A DNA stretch of 64,000 bases from Thiocapsa marina 5811 (GTDB lineage Bacteria > Pseudomonadota > Gammaproteobacteria > Chromatiales > Chromatiaceae): NCBI RefSeq assembly GCF_000223985.1, contig NZ_AFWV01000002.1, positions 382,501 to 446,500 of the forward strand. Reading direction: 5' to 3'. The notes below the pieces were generated by a model. It saw nothing but the letters and a program-made list of their open reading frames with translations. It was not told where the DNA came from and searched no databases. The position numbers and the translations under genes are program-made. Position 1 is the stretch's first letter, and each line of letters opens with the position of its first letter. Below, piece by piece: positions 9,164 through 17,424 of the stretch.

Positions 9164-9543
9164 GCAGCATTCCTCTTTAGGTCATTCCAATAGGCTTTAA
9201 GGTTACGTCGACCGCCCTTATCTCGGCCGGTGGCTTGACGTCGCCAAGTTTTATTGGAACGAAAGATGGTTACAAGTTTGCCTGTCTGTTCAATGACAAC
9301 TGCACCGAGAAGCCGCTCAGCACGGGGACGTCCGATGGATGATTCAAGCATCTCGGGCAGATCCTCACGGGTGACCAGATAGCCGTCCGCGACCGGCGTT
9401 CCATACAGGCAGACCAGTGCAATATCACTGTTCGTGAAACCTCGTTGGCGGCTTCGCTCCTCACAGTGCCTTGTCAGGCCTGTCAAGGAACTGTCATAAA
9501 TTTCGTTTCCCACCATCTCCTTAGCCTCTTCTGGCCTGACCAC
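9160..9543 (-). CDS. Small DUF4258-like protein, first gene of a low-GC module
   Basis: A 127-residue protein resembling the DUF4258 family. HCEERSRQRGF is followed by a helix and GTPVADG, then LLGAVVIEQTGKLVTIF, giving the alpha-beta arrangement of RelE-like small proteins. The end is very basic (NKTWRRQATGRDKGGRRNLK), compatible with RNA or DNA binding. The start is uncertain: GTG at 9543, or ATG at 9516 inside AAGGAGATGG. The gene overlaps the next one by four bases (ATGA). Some DUF4258 proteins are toxin-like, but I see no antitoxin partner in the usual small size range. The two following genes are the only partners. Confidence 0.55.
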   Translation of the reverse strand: MVRPEEAKEMVGNEIYDSSLTGLTRHCEERSRQRGFTNSDIALVCLYGTPVADGYLVTREDLPEMLESSIGRPRAERLLGAVVIEQTGKLVTIFRSNKTWRRQATGRDKGGRRNLKAYWNDLKRNAA

Positions 9544-10824
9544 AGCTAAGATGCTAGCAGGGTATTTACTAGAAAAAATAACTATCTACTGCATCTCCAG
9601 GTATCTTTTTCGGAACGTTTCCGGGAAGGATCTGGGAAAAAACAGGGAATATTTTGAGAAGTTCTTTGGATTGGCGAAAGGGACTAGTCTTGGCGTTGCC
9701 CATGCCGGCGGCTCTTGACGTGGCTCCGTGGCCAATCGAGCCATCCCAAGTAGTGTGCATAAAGGAAAATACAATAGGTATCAGAGACCTAGGTTCAGCG
9801 GCGGCGCAGGCATAGTGAAGTTGGCCAGCCCCCGATGCTTAGTTCGATGAGCGAGAGCGGGCGGGTTCCGACTAGCGGAGACGGGTCGAGCGTGTCGCAC
9901 GCTAGCAAGGCATCGCGGCGATTTCGCTCTTGTTCGCTCTGGGTCGTAAGCACGCGCCTGCCTGGACTCCGGGTCGTGGGTGACCGCAACGCGCGTCGAG
10001 CGGTCACCTATGTCGGCCTGAGCGAATGACGTCCCTCGATCAAACCATTTCTCTCGAAAGCCACCCTTTTTGAGACGGAGTTAGGTCGTGGCGCCCGATC
10101 TCACCGCGGGCTACCGACGGTTTCGATCTTGAGGCGCTTGCCGGCGATGGCCGCCGGTTCAGGGTGCCGATCTGCACCTTGTCGTCAACCGACCCCAACG
10201 GCGGAAACCCTCGAGAACAACGATGACGAGCAGCTGTAGTATCCCCGGCGAGTTGTTCGCCGAGTTCCAGACCTCTTTCTACGCCGATCCTGTGGAGGCG
10301 GTGTTTAAGGCGTTGAGGATGGGGTATAGGGTAGGGGTGCGGGATACCGTTCGCCACAACCGAAGACAGTCCGACGCCTACGCCGTTCGTCAGATCCATG
10401 CCGCCACCGGACAGCGTTTGGACAACCAAGCGCTTGTTGGAATCGCCGGATTGCTGCTTTGCACCAAACAGCGACTTCCGCCACTCTCTGTCCAGACCTA
10501 TCCGGCTTGCGCTTGCCCAAGCGGTTACGGTTTGGCATAAAATCCGAGACATCCACAGAAGCTGGGGATAAGTCTGTGGATGAACCGAAGCTGCACTCTC
10601 TAGCGCAAGGATTTGTGACGATTCTGCTCGATTGGTTGAATTTTGACCGACCGACTTTTTTTGGTAATACAATTACATACGGGATATTAGCGTTTACTGA
10701 ATAATCCCGCGCCTGGTCCAGGGTTTCGGGGCAATGTCAAGCCGCTGCTGTGCAATGCGGCTTGCTCTGCGTCGGTCAAGCGATCGGGCCGGCGTTCGCG
10801 ATCCTTTTCAACGGAGAAGACACC
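9544..10824. other. 1.3-kb stretch without an intact gene
   Basis: No frame here has recognisable protein similarity plus a plausible start. At 10552-10583 there is an inverted repeat (TCCACAG ... CTGTGGA) around GGGGATAAG. The GC content changes from low (9544-9790) to high. I take it as eroded sequence between the accessory module and rsgA. Confidence 0.4.
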
Positions 10825-10923
10825 ATGGAGTTTTCGACAGGCGCCAACGGCCGAGAAGAGGACATCATCGACCTTTTCATCGCGACCTTCACCGCGTCCG
10901 AGGCTGGCTGGCACAGCCGTTGA
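10825..10923 (+). pseudogene. N-terminal fragment of a GNAT acetyltransferase
   Basis: A 32-codon frame with ATG and GGAGA seven bases upstream reads GREEDIIDLFIATFTASE. That is the usual beginning of YhbS-type acetyltransferases, but it ends after 32 codons where about 130 more residues are expected. The similarity is short, so the assignment is tentative. It is a different gene from the intact GNAT at 5798-6334. Confidence 0.4.
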
Positions 10924-11008
10924 ACGGTCATGAGACAACGCCGCTGCAAGGCCCGTCCCGCTGCGTCGAGGCGCTTAATGATCCCGTGTTCAGGTAAGCC
11001 CAACAGTG

Positions 11009-12097
11009 ATGGACTCTGACGACTCCAAACGCCCTCACTGCAGCGCAACTGCGGGGGCTGCCAGCGGCAATCCGGCGACGCTCGAAACGCTTGGCTGGGA
11101 CCCGTTCTTCGCACAACAGGCCAGCGTCGAGGCGCTCTCGGAAACGCCCCCGGTGCGCGTCGTCGCGGTGCACCGCAGCGGCCTGCAGATCGTCGGCGTC
11201 GACATCGACGAGCACCTCCCGCCGCGCGCCGACGCGACCGTAGGTGACTGGCTGCTGCTGGATCGCGCCCTGCCTCCGGCAAGCCGCCTCCTGTCGCGGA
11301 AAAGTCTGGTCAAGCGCCGCGCGCCGGGCACGAACCGGCAGATGCAACTGATCGCGGCGAATATCGACACGGCCTTCGTTGTCACCTCCTGCAATCAGGA
11401 TTTCAACCTGGCCCGGCTGGAGCGCTATGTCGCGCTGGCCTTCGAGGCGGAGATCCCACCCGTCATCGTGTTGACCAAGGCCGATCTCGCGACGGATCTG
11501 CAGTCCTGGATCGACGCGGCGCGCACCATCTCGGAGCGGGTGCCGGTCGTTGCGCTCGACGCCCGTGGGGACGAACCAGCGCAGGTGCTGTCGCCCTGGT
11601 GTAAGCCAGGCCGGACGGTCGCATTCCTTGGGTCGTCGGGTGTCGGGAAATCCACCCTGACCAACGCCCTGGCCGGCACCGATGCGATCGCGACCCGGGC
11701 CATCCGCGAAGACGACGCGAGAGGGCGCCATACGACGACGCGTCGCGAGCTACATCGAATCGCCGGCGGCTGCCTCGTCCTCGACACACCGGGTATGCGG
11801 GAACTGCAGTTGACAGATGCCGCGTCCGGCATCGCCGATACCTTCGAGGACATTCAGGCCCTGTCGGCTCAATGCCGGTTTGGCAATTGCCAGCACGAAG
11901 GCGAGCCCGGCTGCGCTGTCCGGGATGCGGTCGAGCATGGCCGACTCGACCCTGCGCGAGTAGCCCGCTGGCGCAAGCTCCTGGCGGAGGACAGCTTCAA
12001 CTCCGCGAGTCTCGCCGAGCGCCGGACAAAAGAACGCGCATTCGGAAAGATGGTCCGACGGGTGATGAAGGAGAGCACATCACGTCGACGACCTTGA
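11009..12097 (+). CDS. rsgA: RsgA-like ribosome small-subunit-dependent GTPase
   Basis: The 362-residue protein has the circularly permuted GTPase order typical of RsgA/YjeQ. An N-terminal OB-fold comes first, then G4 TKAD (residues 156-159), the P-loop GSSGVGKST (208-216), and DTPGMRELQL as G3. A C-terminal zinc-binding segment has cysteines and histidine in CRFGNCQHEGEPGC. RsgA binds the 30S subunit late in assembly and is activated by it. The ATG at 11009 follows an in-frame GTG at 11006; AGGTAAG lies upstream. The C-terminus is basic. This variant resembles the longer second RsgA paralogue found in many proteobacteria, so it may not be the only copy in the genome. Confidence 0.88.
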   Translation: MDSDDSKRPHCSATAGAASGNPATLETLGWDPFFAQQASVEALSETPPVRVVAVHRSGLQIVGVDIDEHLPPRADATVGDWLLLDRALPPASRLLSRKSLVKRRAPGTNRQMQLIAANIDTAFVVTSCNQDFNLARLERYVALAFEAEIPPVIVLTKADLATDLQSWIDAARTISERVPVVALDARGDEPAQVLSPWCKPGRTVAFLGSSGVGKSTLTNALAGTDAIATRAIREDDARGRHTTTRRELHRIAGGCLVLDTPGMRELQLTDAASGIADTFEDIQALSAQCRFGNCQHEGEPGCAVRDAVEHGRLDPARVARWRKLLAEDSFNSASLAERRTKERAFGKMVRRVMKESTSRRRP

Positions 12098-12124
12098 TCA
12101 AGGCCCGCTCTGCAACGTCGCGTG

Positions 12125-12268
12125 ATGGCTATGGCTGGACATCGCGCCGACCCACGCGGCAAAGACGGTGGTCTCAAGACCGGCGATCAGCGCTTAGACC
12201 TGCCTCGGCTGTTCGAGCGCATCGATGCGATGCCGATGCGGCGACGGGAGATGGAGGGCGGTGAATGA
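12125..12268 (+). CDS. Small hypothetical protein coupled to the next gene
   Basis: A 47-codon frame starts at one of two nearby ATGs (12125, 12131). It ends in TGA overlapping the next gene's ATG as ATGA (12265-12268). The predicted peptide is charged, with GLKTGDQRLDLPRLFERIDA as its core. I do not recognise it. The stop/start overlap with an apparently real gene is the main reason to list it; there is no clear ribosome-binding site. Confidence 0.35.
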   Translation: MAMAGHRADPRGKDGGLKTGDQRLDLPRLFERIDAMPMRRREMEGGE

Positions 12269-12633
12269 AAGACACGCGCCTGACCTTGACACGATCGGCC
12301 GCAACCTGGAACCGCCCCATGTTTCGCGCAACGCTGATCGACGAGATCCAAACGCTCGGTGCCGACCATCCGGCGCTGCAACCGCTCCTGCAAGAGGGCC
12401 TGCGGCAAACGAGCGCGGTGGCCGATGACGCACTCGCAGTCCACCTGCTCAGCAGCCGCGAGCATGAGGGCCACATCCTGGTGCAGTTCGGTATCTTCTA
12501 CGCCATCATCATCGCCGGCTGCAGCTGCGCCGATGATCCGTCACCGGTCGACACCATCACGGAGCACTGTGAGTTGCTGCTGGACATCGATCTCGCCACT
12601 GGCCAGGCACGGGCGGCCTTGTGCGACGGGTAA
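12265..12633 (+). CDS. Conserved hypothetical protein
   Basis: A 122-residue protein with no signal peptide or membrane segment. It has a helix-rich start, then a strand-rich core HILVQFGIFYAIIIAGCSCA followed by DDPSPVD and two more strands. The cysteines in AGCSC and EHCELLL could form a metal or redox site. I recall similar small proteins in other gammaproteobacteria but no assigned function. It begins inside the stop codon of the 47-codon frame upstream, suggesting co-translation. Confidence 0.5.
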   Translation: MKDTRLTLTRSAATWNRPMFRATLIDEIQTLGADHPALQPLLQEGLRQTSAVADDALAVHLLSSREHEGHILVQFGIFYAIIIAGCSCADDPSPVDTITEHCELLLDIDLATGQARAALCDG

Positions 12634-12715
12634 CCCAACCTCGGTCGTGCGTTGTCTGTTGACGCTCGTCGATCGAATCACCGGGAGAGCGATCTTGATC
12701 AGCACGCATCAGGTG

Positions 12716-13708
12716 ATGAAGGCGATCACCTACAGCGAATACGGCCCGCCAGAGGTGCTGCGGGTCGAGGATGTGCCCAAGCCTGCGTGTGGCGACGACG
12801 AGGTGCTGGTGCGGGTACGCGCGGCCGAGGCCACCAAGGCCGATTGCGAATTGCGCCGCTTTCGCTTCGCCGTGAACTGGTTCTGGTTGCCGCTGCGTTT
12901 GGCGCTGGGGGTGCGCCGCCCGCGTCAGCGCGTGTTGGGCGGATACTTCGCCGGTGAGGTCGCCGCGGTCGGCAAGGCCGTTACAGGGTTCTCGATTGGT
13001 GAGCGGGTCTACGGCGGGACCGGGCTACGCCTGGGCACTTATGCAGCCTATGTGGCCCTGCCGGCCCGTGGTCCGGTTGCTCCGATGCCGGCGACGATGG
13101 ACTTTACGGAGGCCGCCGCGGTGCCGCTGGGCGGTTTGAACGCGCTGCATTTTCTCGGCCGCGCGACCATTCAGCCGGGGGACGACGTGCTGGTCAATGG
13201 TGCGGGCGGCAGTATTGGCGCCCATGCGGTGCAGCTCGCCAAGTCCTCAGGCGCGCGCGTTACGGCGGTCGATCATGGCCGTAAGGAGGGGTTTCTGCGT
13301 CGCCTGGGCGCTGATGCCTTCGTCGACTATCGACAAACGGACTTCACCGCCGGCGGGCAGACCTACGACATCATCCTGAGCATGGTCGCCGGCGCACCCT
13401 ATGGTCGCTGTATCCGCGCGTTGCGGCCCGGCGGACGTTACCTGATCGCCAATCCCCGCCTGTCCGATATGTTGCGAGCATTGATCACCAACCGTTTCAC
13501 GCGCCGGCGCGTCGTCGTCGCCTTCGCCCCGGAGACCCGGGCCGGGTTGGACGCGCTGCGAGAACTGATCGAGCAGGGCAAGATCGGCCCGATCGTCGAT
13601 CGCGTGGAGCCCATGGAGCAGGCGTCCGAGGCCCATCGTCGCGTCGAGCGCGAGGAGCGCATGGGGGCGATTGTGCTGGCGATCGAGGATCGCCTCGAAG
13701 CGAGATAG
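12716..13708 (+). CDS. MDR-family NAD(P)-dependent alcohol dehydrogenase (zinc-free, quinone-oxidoreductase-like)
   Basis: A 330-residue medium-chain dehydrogenase/reductase. The GroES-like N-terminal domain begins MKAITYSEYGPPEVL. The Rossmann domain carries NGAGGSIGAHAVQLAK, the nucleotide-binding glycine motif. The catalytic zinc ligands and structural zinc cysteines of true alcohol dehydrogenases are absent, so a quinone or enone reductase activity is likelier. I chose the ATG at 12716. A TTG seven codons earlier (12695), preceded by GGGAGAG, is possible. The stop TAG is in the same frame as the following HdeA-like gene. Confidence 0.8.
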   Translation: MKAITYSEYGPPEVLRVEDVPKPACGDDEVLVRVRAAEATKADCELRRFRFAVNWFWLPLRLALGVRRPRQRVLGGYFAGEVAAVGKAVTGFSIGERVYGGTGLRLGTYAAYVALPARGPVAPMPATMDFTEAAAVPLGGLNALHFLGRATIQPGDDVLVNGAGGSIGAHAVQLAKSSGARVTAVDHGRKEGFLRRLGADAFVDYRQTDFTAGGQTYDIILSMVAGAPYGRCIRALRPGGRYLIANPRLSDMLRALITNRFTRRRVVVAFAPETRAGLDALRELIEQGKIGPIVDRVEPMEQASEAHRRVEREERMGAIVLAIEDRLEAR

Positions 13709-14035
13709 CGCGTCCGGCACGCGTTCGCGGCCGCCGCGATCACGTCGGCGCTGTTCGCCGGGGGCTTGGCCTTTGCTGTCGAGGAGGCGTCAACCCAGAA
13801 AGACCTCGAGGAGCTCGCGTGCAAGGACGTCATGCGCCTGTCCGGCAACCAGCGCGAGTACGCACTGGCATTTGTACACGGCGACCGGCTCGTTAAGATG
13901 AACACCACGCAGTATGAGATCGAGGTCTTGGCAGCGATGACCGATCAGTACATCGACCACTGCCTGGACAACCCCAAAGACAACGCGCTGGCGACATTCG
14001 AGAAGATCGGCAAGTCACAACGGGGCTGCCGTTGA
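13709..14035 (+). pseudogene. HdeA/HdeB-like periplasmic protein lacking a start codon
   Basis: The mature part reads like the HdeA/HdeB acid-chaperone family (PF06411). A cysteine lies in LEELACKDVMRLSG, a second in DHCLDNPKDNALATFEKI, and their spacing is right for the family disulfide. Upstream in the same frame is an intact signal-peptide core (HAFAAAAITSALFAGGLAFA). No ATG, GTG or usable TTG precedes it: the frame runs back directly into the TAG stop of the MDR gene. The TTG at 13766 would give a protein without its signal. Either the start was lost (GTC at 13712 may be a mutated GTG) or a rare start is used. I list it as a probable pseudogene. Confidence 0.5.
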
Positions 14036-14096
14036 GCGTACGTGATCGAACGGCAGGACCTCATCGGTGTTGACAAGGTGTCCGGGATTGCCCGCA

Positions 14097-14228
14097 ATCT
14101 ACCGTCAGACCAAGAACGTGCGTGCCGTCCAGCTGCTGCTTGGGTATCGCAAGATCGAAAGCACAGTGCGCTACTTGGGAGTGGAGGTTGACGACGCTCT
14201 CGACATCGCCGAGCACATCGAGTGCTGA
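14097..14228 (+). pseudogene. C-terminal remnant of a tyrosine recombinase (phage integrase family)
   Basis: 43 codons ending in TGA match the last part of tyrosine recombinases: IYRQTKNVRAVQLLLGY, then KIESTVRYLGVEVDDALDIA. The catalytic tyrosine is in TVRYLG. The conserved His/Trp that normally follows LLG is Tyr here. Nothing upstream in the frame continues the domain, so the gene was deleted from the 5' side. It marks the area as former mobile DNA. Confidence 0.7.
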
Positions 14229-14240
14229 AGGAGAGGCGGG

Positions 14241-14260
14241 TGCTCAGCCATCGGCTGGGC
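14241..14260. repeat. Stem-loop downstream of Rpn copy 1
   Basis: GCTCAGCC-ATC-GGCTGGGC forms a stem-loop. A related hairpin (GCTCAG ... CTGAGC) with similar flanks, including CGCTCGGGGAATC, lies at about 20291-20308 downstream of Rpn copy 2. It may be a shared 3'-end structure of the duplicated unit. Confidence 0.35.
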
Positions 14261-14305
14261 GCCACTCGGGGACTCTGCCCATAGGTCCCGGCGCAGAACC
14301 CGCTC

Positions 14306-14931
14306 TCAGCCCGGATCCTTGAGCACGTCTTCCAGCGTCCCGCACTCCAAAACGCGATCGGCCCAAACCTCGAGCTCCGCTTCGCCCGCCTGCTCGAGGC
14401 GTGCCTCGGCCCAGGTTGGCAGTGCTCCGAAGCGCCGAATCAAAACCGGCGCAGCAGCTTTGCCTGTCCCCGGGACAATCCTTCCTTGATACCTTCCTTG
14501 ATACCTTCCTTGATACCTTGCTCCAGTCCCTGTTGTTTCCATTCTTCGGTCCAGGTCTTCACCCGTTCGGCCAACATGGCGCGCATCTCCTGAAGAGTGT
14601 TGACGTTCGGTAGCTCGGCGCCCGGTACTCGAGCCGGCAGCAGCACGCGTTTGAGCCAGACGACAAAGGCACGGCGCAGACTGCCCTGCTCGGGTGCGGC
14701 GAGCCAATCAATCAGACTCGCCAGAACCCGCTCGATATCCTCGGGCCGGCGACTGTTCTCGAGCCGGAACAAGGCCGCGGCGGCATTGCGCTGTCCCGCC
14801 AGCTCGGTATCCGCAAGCCGCTGCTCGTCCAGCAGCAAATCCCAATCCTCGTGCACGAAGTCTCGGATCAAGTCCGCGACCAGATCGCGATGCGAGAACA
14901 GGAGCTTGTAGGAAGGATCGTGTTCAGCCAT
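14306..14931 (-). pseudogene. Rpn/PD-(D/E)XK (transposase_31, DUF4351) gene, copy 1, internally deleted and frameshifted
   Basis: The start MAEHDPSYKLLFSHRDLVAD and the C-terminal FGALPTWAEARLEQAGEAEL are typical of Rpn recombination-promoting nucleases, which are normally about 300 residues. Here FVHEDW is joined directly to LLLDEQRLADTEL, removing about 100 residues that include the nuclease core. The frame then breaks near 14440-14460: the first frame ends KLLRRF, and the DUF4351 tail continues in another frame to 14306. A 12-base tandem repeat encodes the GIKE units. A second copy lies at 20345-20891. Confidence 0.75.
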
Positions 14932-15110
14932 CAGGGAGCGCGGGATAATTCCGTCGTTTCGGAGACATACCCCAAACCGATCCGCATGACAGCGTTCGCG
15001 TAAGGCAGATGCCTCAAGAGCGTCGGCAAGCCGCCGCTCAGGACAGACCGCTGACGGACAGGTAGATCCTGACAGCGGAAAGTCCCTCGCGGCTCATCGA
15101 GTGACAAGTC
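14353..15110. repeat. Segmental duplication, copy 1 (partner 20401-21070)
   Basis: Bases 14353-15110 align with 20401-21070 almost base for base, including about 180 bases upstream of the Rpn start codon. The offset between copies is 5960 at the right end and 6049 at the left. The difference is a 77-base deletion in copy 2 and one extra 12-base repeat unit in copy 1. Similarity fades gradually at the right edge and breaks sharply at the left. Confidence 0.85.
14480..14521. repeat. 12-bp tandem repeat inside Rpn copy 1
   Basis: The unit ATACCTTCCTTG is repeated about three times plus partial units. On the coding strand each unit adds four residues (GIKE). Copy 2 has one unit fewer (20528-20557). 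Such charged tandem repeats near the Rpn tail are length-variable by slippage. Confidence 0.8.
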
Positions 15111-15283
15111 GCTACCCCAACCGGACGCAGGCGCTGCGAACCACAACGGCGGAAAGGTAAACCACAGCGGACGTTAGGGGGCCAGCTGCTGCCTACCAAG
15201 GAAAGCGAAGCGAAGGTCGGTAAGCCCCGGTAGGGCCGGCCACCGTTTCAGGGAGGTGCAGAGGATTGCTCCAAGCACCAGCC

Positions 15284-15370
15284 CTCGACGCGTCGTTCAG
15301 TCGACGCGTATCCGGACTTTCAGTCCGTAAGGCAAACCCACCGGCTTTAGCCGGTGGTTGTTTAGTAGGG
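15284..15370 (+). mobile_element. IS200/IS605-like right-end / omegaRNA-like structured remnant
   Basis: Three structures follow each other. There is a repeated TCGACGCGT pair around CGTTCAG, a hairpin CGGACT-TTC-AGTCCG (15313-15327), and the strong hairpin CCACCGGC-TTTA-GCCGGTGG (15338-15357) followed by TTGTTTAG. A GC-rich hairpin with a TTTA loop is typical of the right end of IS200/IS605 elements, where the TnpB guide RNA also ends. No tnpA or tnpB frame is present, so this would be an orphan end. The assignment rests on structure only. Confidence 0.4.
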
Positions 15371-15480
15371 AAGTCAGAGCAGAACCGGTCAATTATCGTC
15401 ATCGGCCTAGTCGCCGGCCGCCGTCGATGGAGCTCACAGGGTTAGCAGCGTTGCGCGGGTTGTATTGCCTGCCGGATCTG

Positions 15481-17196
15481 CTAGTCGGGCAGCCCTGCCG
15501 CACGCAGATCGTCCAGGAATGCCTGCTTGAGTTCCGGGTCGGCAATCGGAATCGCCTTGTCGGTATGCGAAATCGTCTCTTCCGGATTGACCATTTGAAG
15601 CTCTTCCGCCTGCCACTCGGCATCGCCTTCGCGGCCCGCCCGCATATAGCTGGCGATGAGAAACAACTTGATGGGGGCGGCATTCTCGTTGCGTTCCAGG
15701 GCCTTCTCCAACGCCGCAATCGCATCCTCGTAACGGCCCAACGTATAGTAGGCGCGCCCGAGATTGTAGGGATAGTCCCAGGTGAAATAGGGATTCAGCT
15801 GGACACCTTTGTTGATCTGCTCAATCGCCTTTTCCGGACGTCCGAGATTGTTGTTGATGAGCGCAAGCAACCCGTAGCCGTCCGCATAGTTCGGTGCGAC
15901 AGCAATCGATCGCATCGCCGCCGACTCTGCCTGCTCGAGCTCCTTGCGCATCAAATAGACATAGCCGAGTGCCCAATGCGTCTGTGGGATCGAGTCGTCC
16001 AGTGCGACCCCCCGTTTGGCCAGATCCAGTGCGCGAGCCATGATCTCGAGCGGGGTGTCTGTCCATCCCCGGCGGAAGGCGACCGCCATCGTGAACGCCA
16101 GGGCGCCATAGGCCCGCCCGTAGCCGGGATCGAGCTCGATTGCATGCAGATAGGCACGCTGCGCCTGCCGGTTGGACTCGATCGTGCCGAGCTTGGATAG
16201 GGCTTGTCCCTCCAGAAAGGCATCGTAGGCCTTGAGGTTGTCGGTGCTGCGTTGAGCCAAGCGTTCTCTCTCCTGGTCCGAAATCCGCAGCGCGAGTGCC
16301 TCCACGATGCGATCGGTCACTTCGTCCTGAACCTCGAATACCTGGCTGGTCGGCCGATCAAAGCTCGCGGCCCACTTCTGAAATCCGCTCCCGGCATCGA
16401 CGAGCCGTGCGTTGATCCTCATCACATCGCCCCGTCGTCGGACACTGCCATCCAGGACGAAATCCACTTCCAGCTCCGCTTTCAGCTCCTGCGGTTGGAC
16501 CTGCTTGTCCTTGTATGTAAATGACGTATTGGCGGCGATGACCTGCAGTCCGGAGAGTCTGGAGAGGTCTGTGATCATGTCATCCGTCATCCCGTCGACA
16601 AAAGACGCCTGATCGGGATCGCCGGTGAGGTTCGTAAACGGAAGCACCACGATCGACGGCGGTGTTGATGATGTTGAGGCGTTGCCGTCTTGTGCGTGCT
16701 TGTCTTGATAGGACAGTACGACCAGGCCGAGTAGCAGCATCATTACAAGCGCCCCCAGCAACCATCTCGATCGGCTGGCGTTTGATGCCGTTGGTCCGGA
16801 AGCGGAACCCCCGGCGCCGAGTGTCCTCTCGGCCCCGACCTCTGCGACACGCTCTCGCACCGCTGCGATCAGGCGGTAGCCCCGCTTGGGAATGGTGGCG
16901 ATATAGCGTGGCTGCCGCGCGTCGTCTGTCAGCGCCTTCCGTAGTTTGATCACCGCGGCCGTGATCGAATCATACCCGACCACGGCACCCTTCCAGACAT
17001 CGCGCTCCAGGTCCTCCCGTGTGACCAACTCCCCCTGCCGGAGGGCCAGGTAGCTCAGAACCTCCATGACCTTCGGCTCGAGCTTGACTGCGCGTCCGGC
17101 CCTGGCAATCAGTCCGGCTGCGGGGTCGACCAGCCATTCACCAACTTGAAATGACGTGGAGCTTGCTTTGGCTGCTGGGATTTCGGGTCTAATCAT
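15481..17196 (-). CDS. CadC-like regulator: winged-helix DNA-binding domain, one TM helix, TolB-like and TPR domains
   Basis: A 571-residue protein. Residues about 15-115 form an OmpR-type winged helix (LEPKVMEVLSYLALRQGELV, then PRYIATIPKRGYRLI). A single transmembrane helix lies at about 144-162 (LLGALVMMLLLGLVVLS). A TolB/adenylate-cyclase-associated segment follows at about 178-300 (IVVLPFTNLTGDPDQ), then TPR repeats to the end. The layout is that of membrane-bound one-component regulators that sense outside the cytoplasm. The gene is divergent from the secreted hydrolase at 17425 across about 230 bases of AT-richer DNA, so control of the hydrolase-soxYZ set is a fair inference. Confidence 0.8.
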   Translation of the reverse strand: MIRPEIPAAKASSTSFQVGEWLVDPAAGLIARAGRAVKLEPKVMEVLSYLALRQGELVTREDLERDVWKGAVVGYDSITAAVIKLRKALTDDARQPRYIATIPKRGYRLIAAVRERVAEVGAERTLGAGGSASGPTASNASRSRWLLGALVMMLLLGLVVLSYQDKHAQDGNASTSSTPPSIVVLPFTNLTGDPDQASFVDGMTDDMITDLSRLSGLQVIAANTSFTYKDKQVQPQELKAELEVDFVLDGSVRRRGDVMRINARLVDAGSGFQKWAASFDRPTSQVFEVQDEVTDRIVEALALRISDQERERLAQRSTDNLKAYDAFLEGQALSKLGTIESNRQAQRAYLHAIELDPGYGRAYGALAFTMAVAFRRGWTDTPLEIMARALDLAKRGVALDDSIPQTHWALGYVYLMRKELEQAESAAMRSIAVAPNYADGYGLLALINNNLGRPEKAIEQINKGVQLNPYFTWDYPYNLGRAYYTLGRYEDAIAALEKALERNENAAPIKLFLIASYMRAGREGDAEWQAEELQMVNPEETISHTDKAIPIADPELKQAFLDDLRAAGLPD

Positions 17197-17424
17197 GTCG
17201 GTGCACAGAGTTTCAGCGTCGGGGGAGATGGCCGCAAACTATGCCTTAAGCTTCTGAATAAATGAGTTCTTTTGTGTCCTTCTGTTTTCCTTCGTTGTTC
17301 GGTCGCCTTTCGTTCGAGACAGCAAATCCAGTATAGCCGAGCCTCGGTTCAAGGCCCCGGAGCTCGACGCCTCCGAGGTGCTGGACGAAGACCGTAACAA
17401 CAACCGACCTCGACGGAGGCTGTG
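17197..17424. promoter_or_regulatory. Divergent promoter region between the CadC-like regulator and the hydrolase-soxYZ genes
   Basis: This 228-base spacer is noticeably richer in T and A than its neighbours, especially 17245-17300, and holds the only room for both promoters. No clear palindromic operator or canonical -10/-35 pair was identified. Confidence 0.4.

Noticed and set aside
10552-10583. DnaA-box-like sequences (TCATCCACA, CTTATCCCC) as a possible origin
   Set aside because: Only two imperfect boxes, no AT-rich unwinding region, and no dnaA, dnaN, parA or repA gene nearby.
14480-14521. Short regular repeats considered as a CRISPR array
   Set aside because: The units are 12 bases, directly adjacent without spacers, and lie in a coding region; no cas gene is present.
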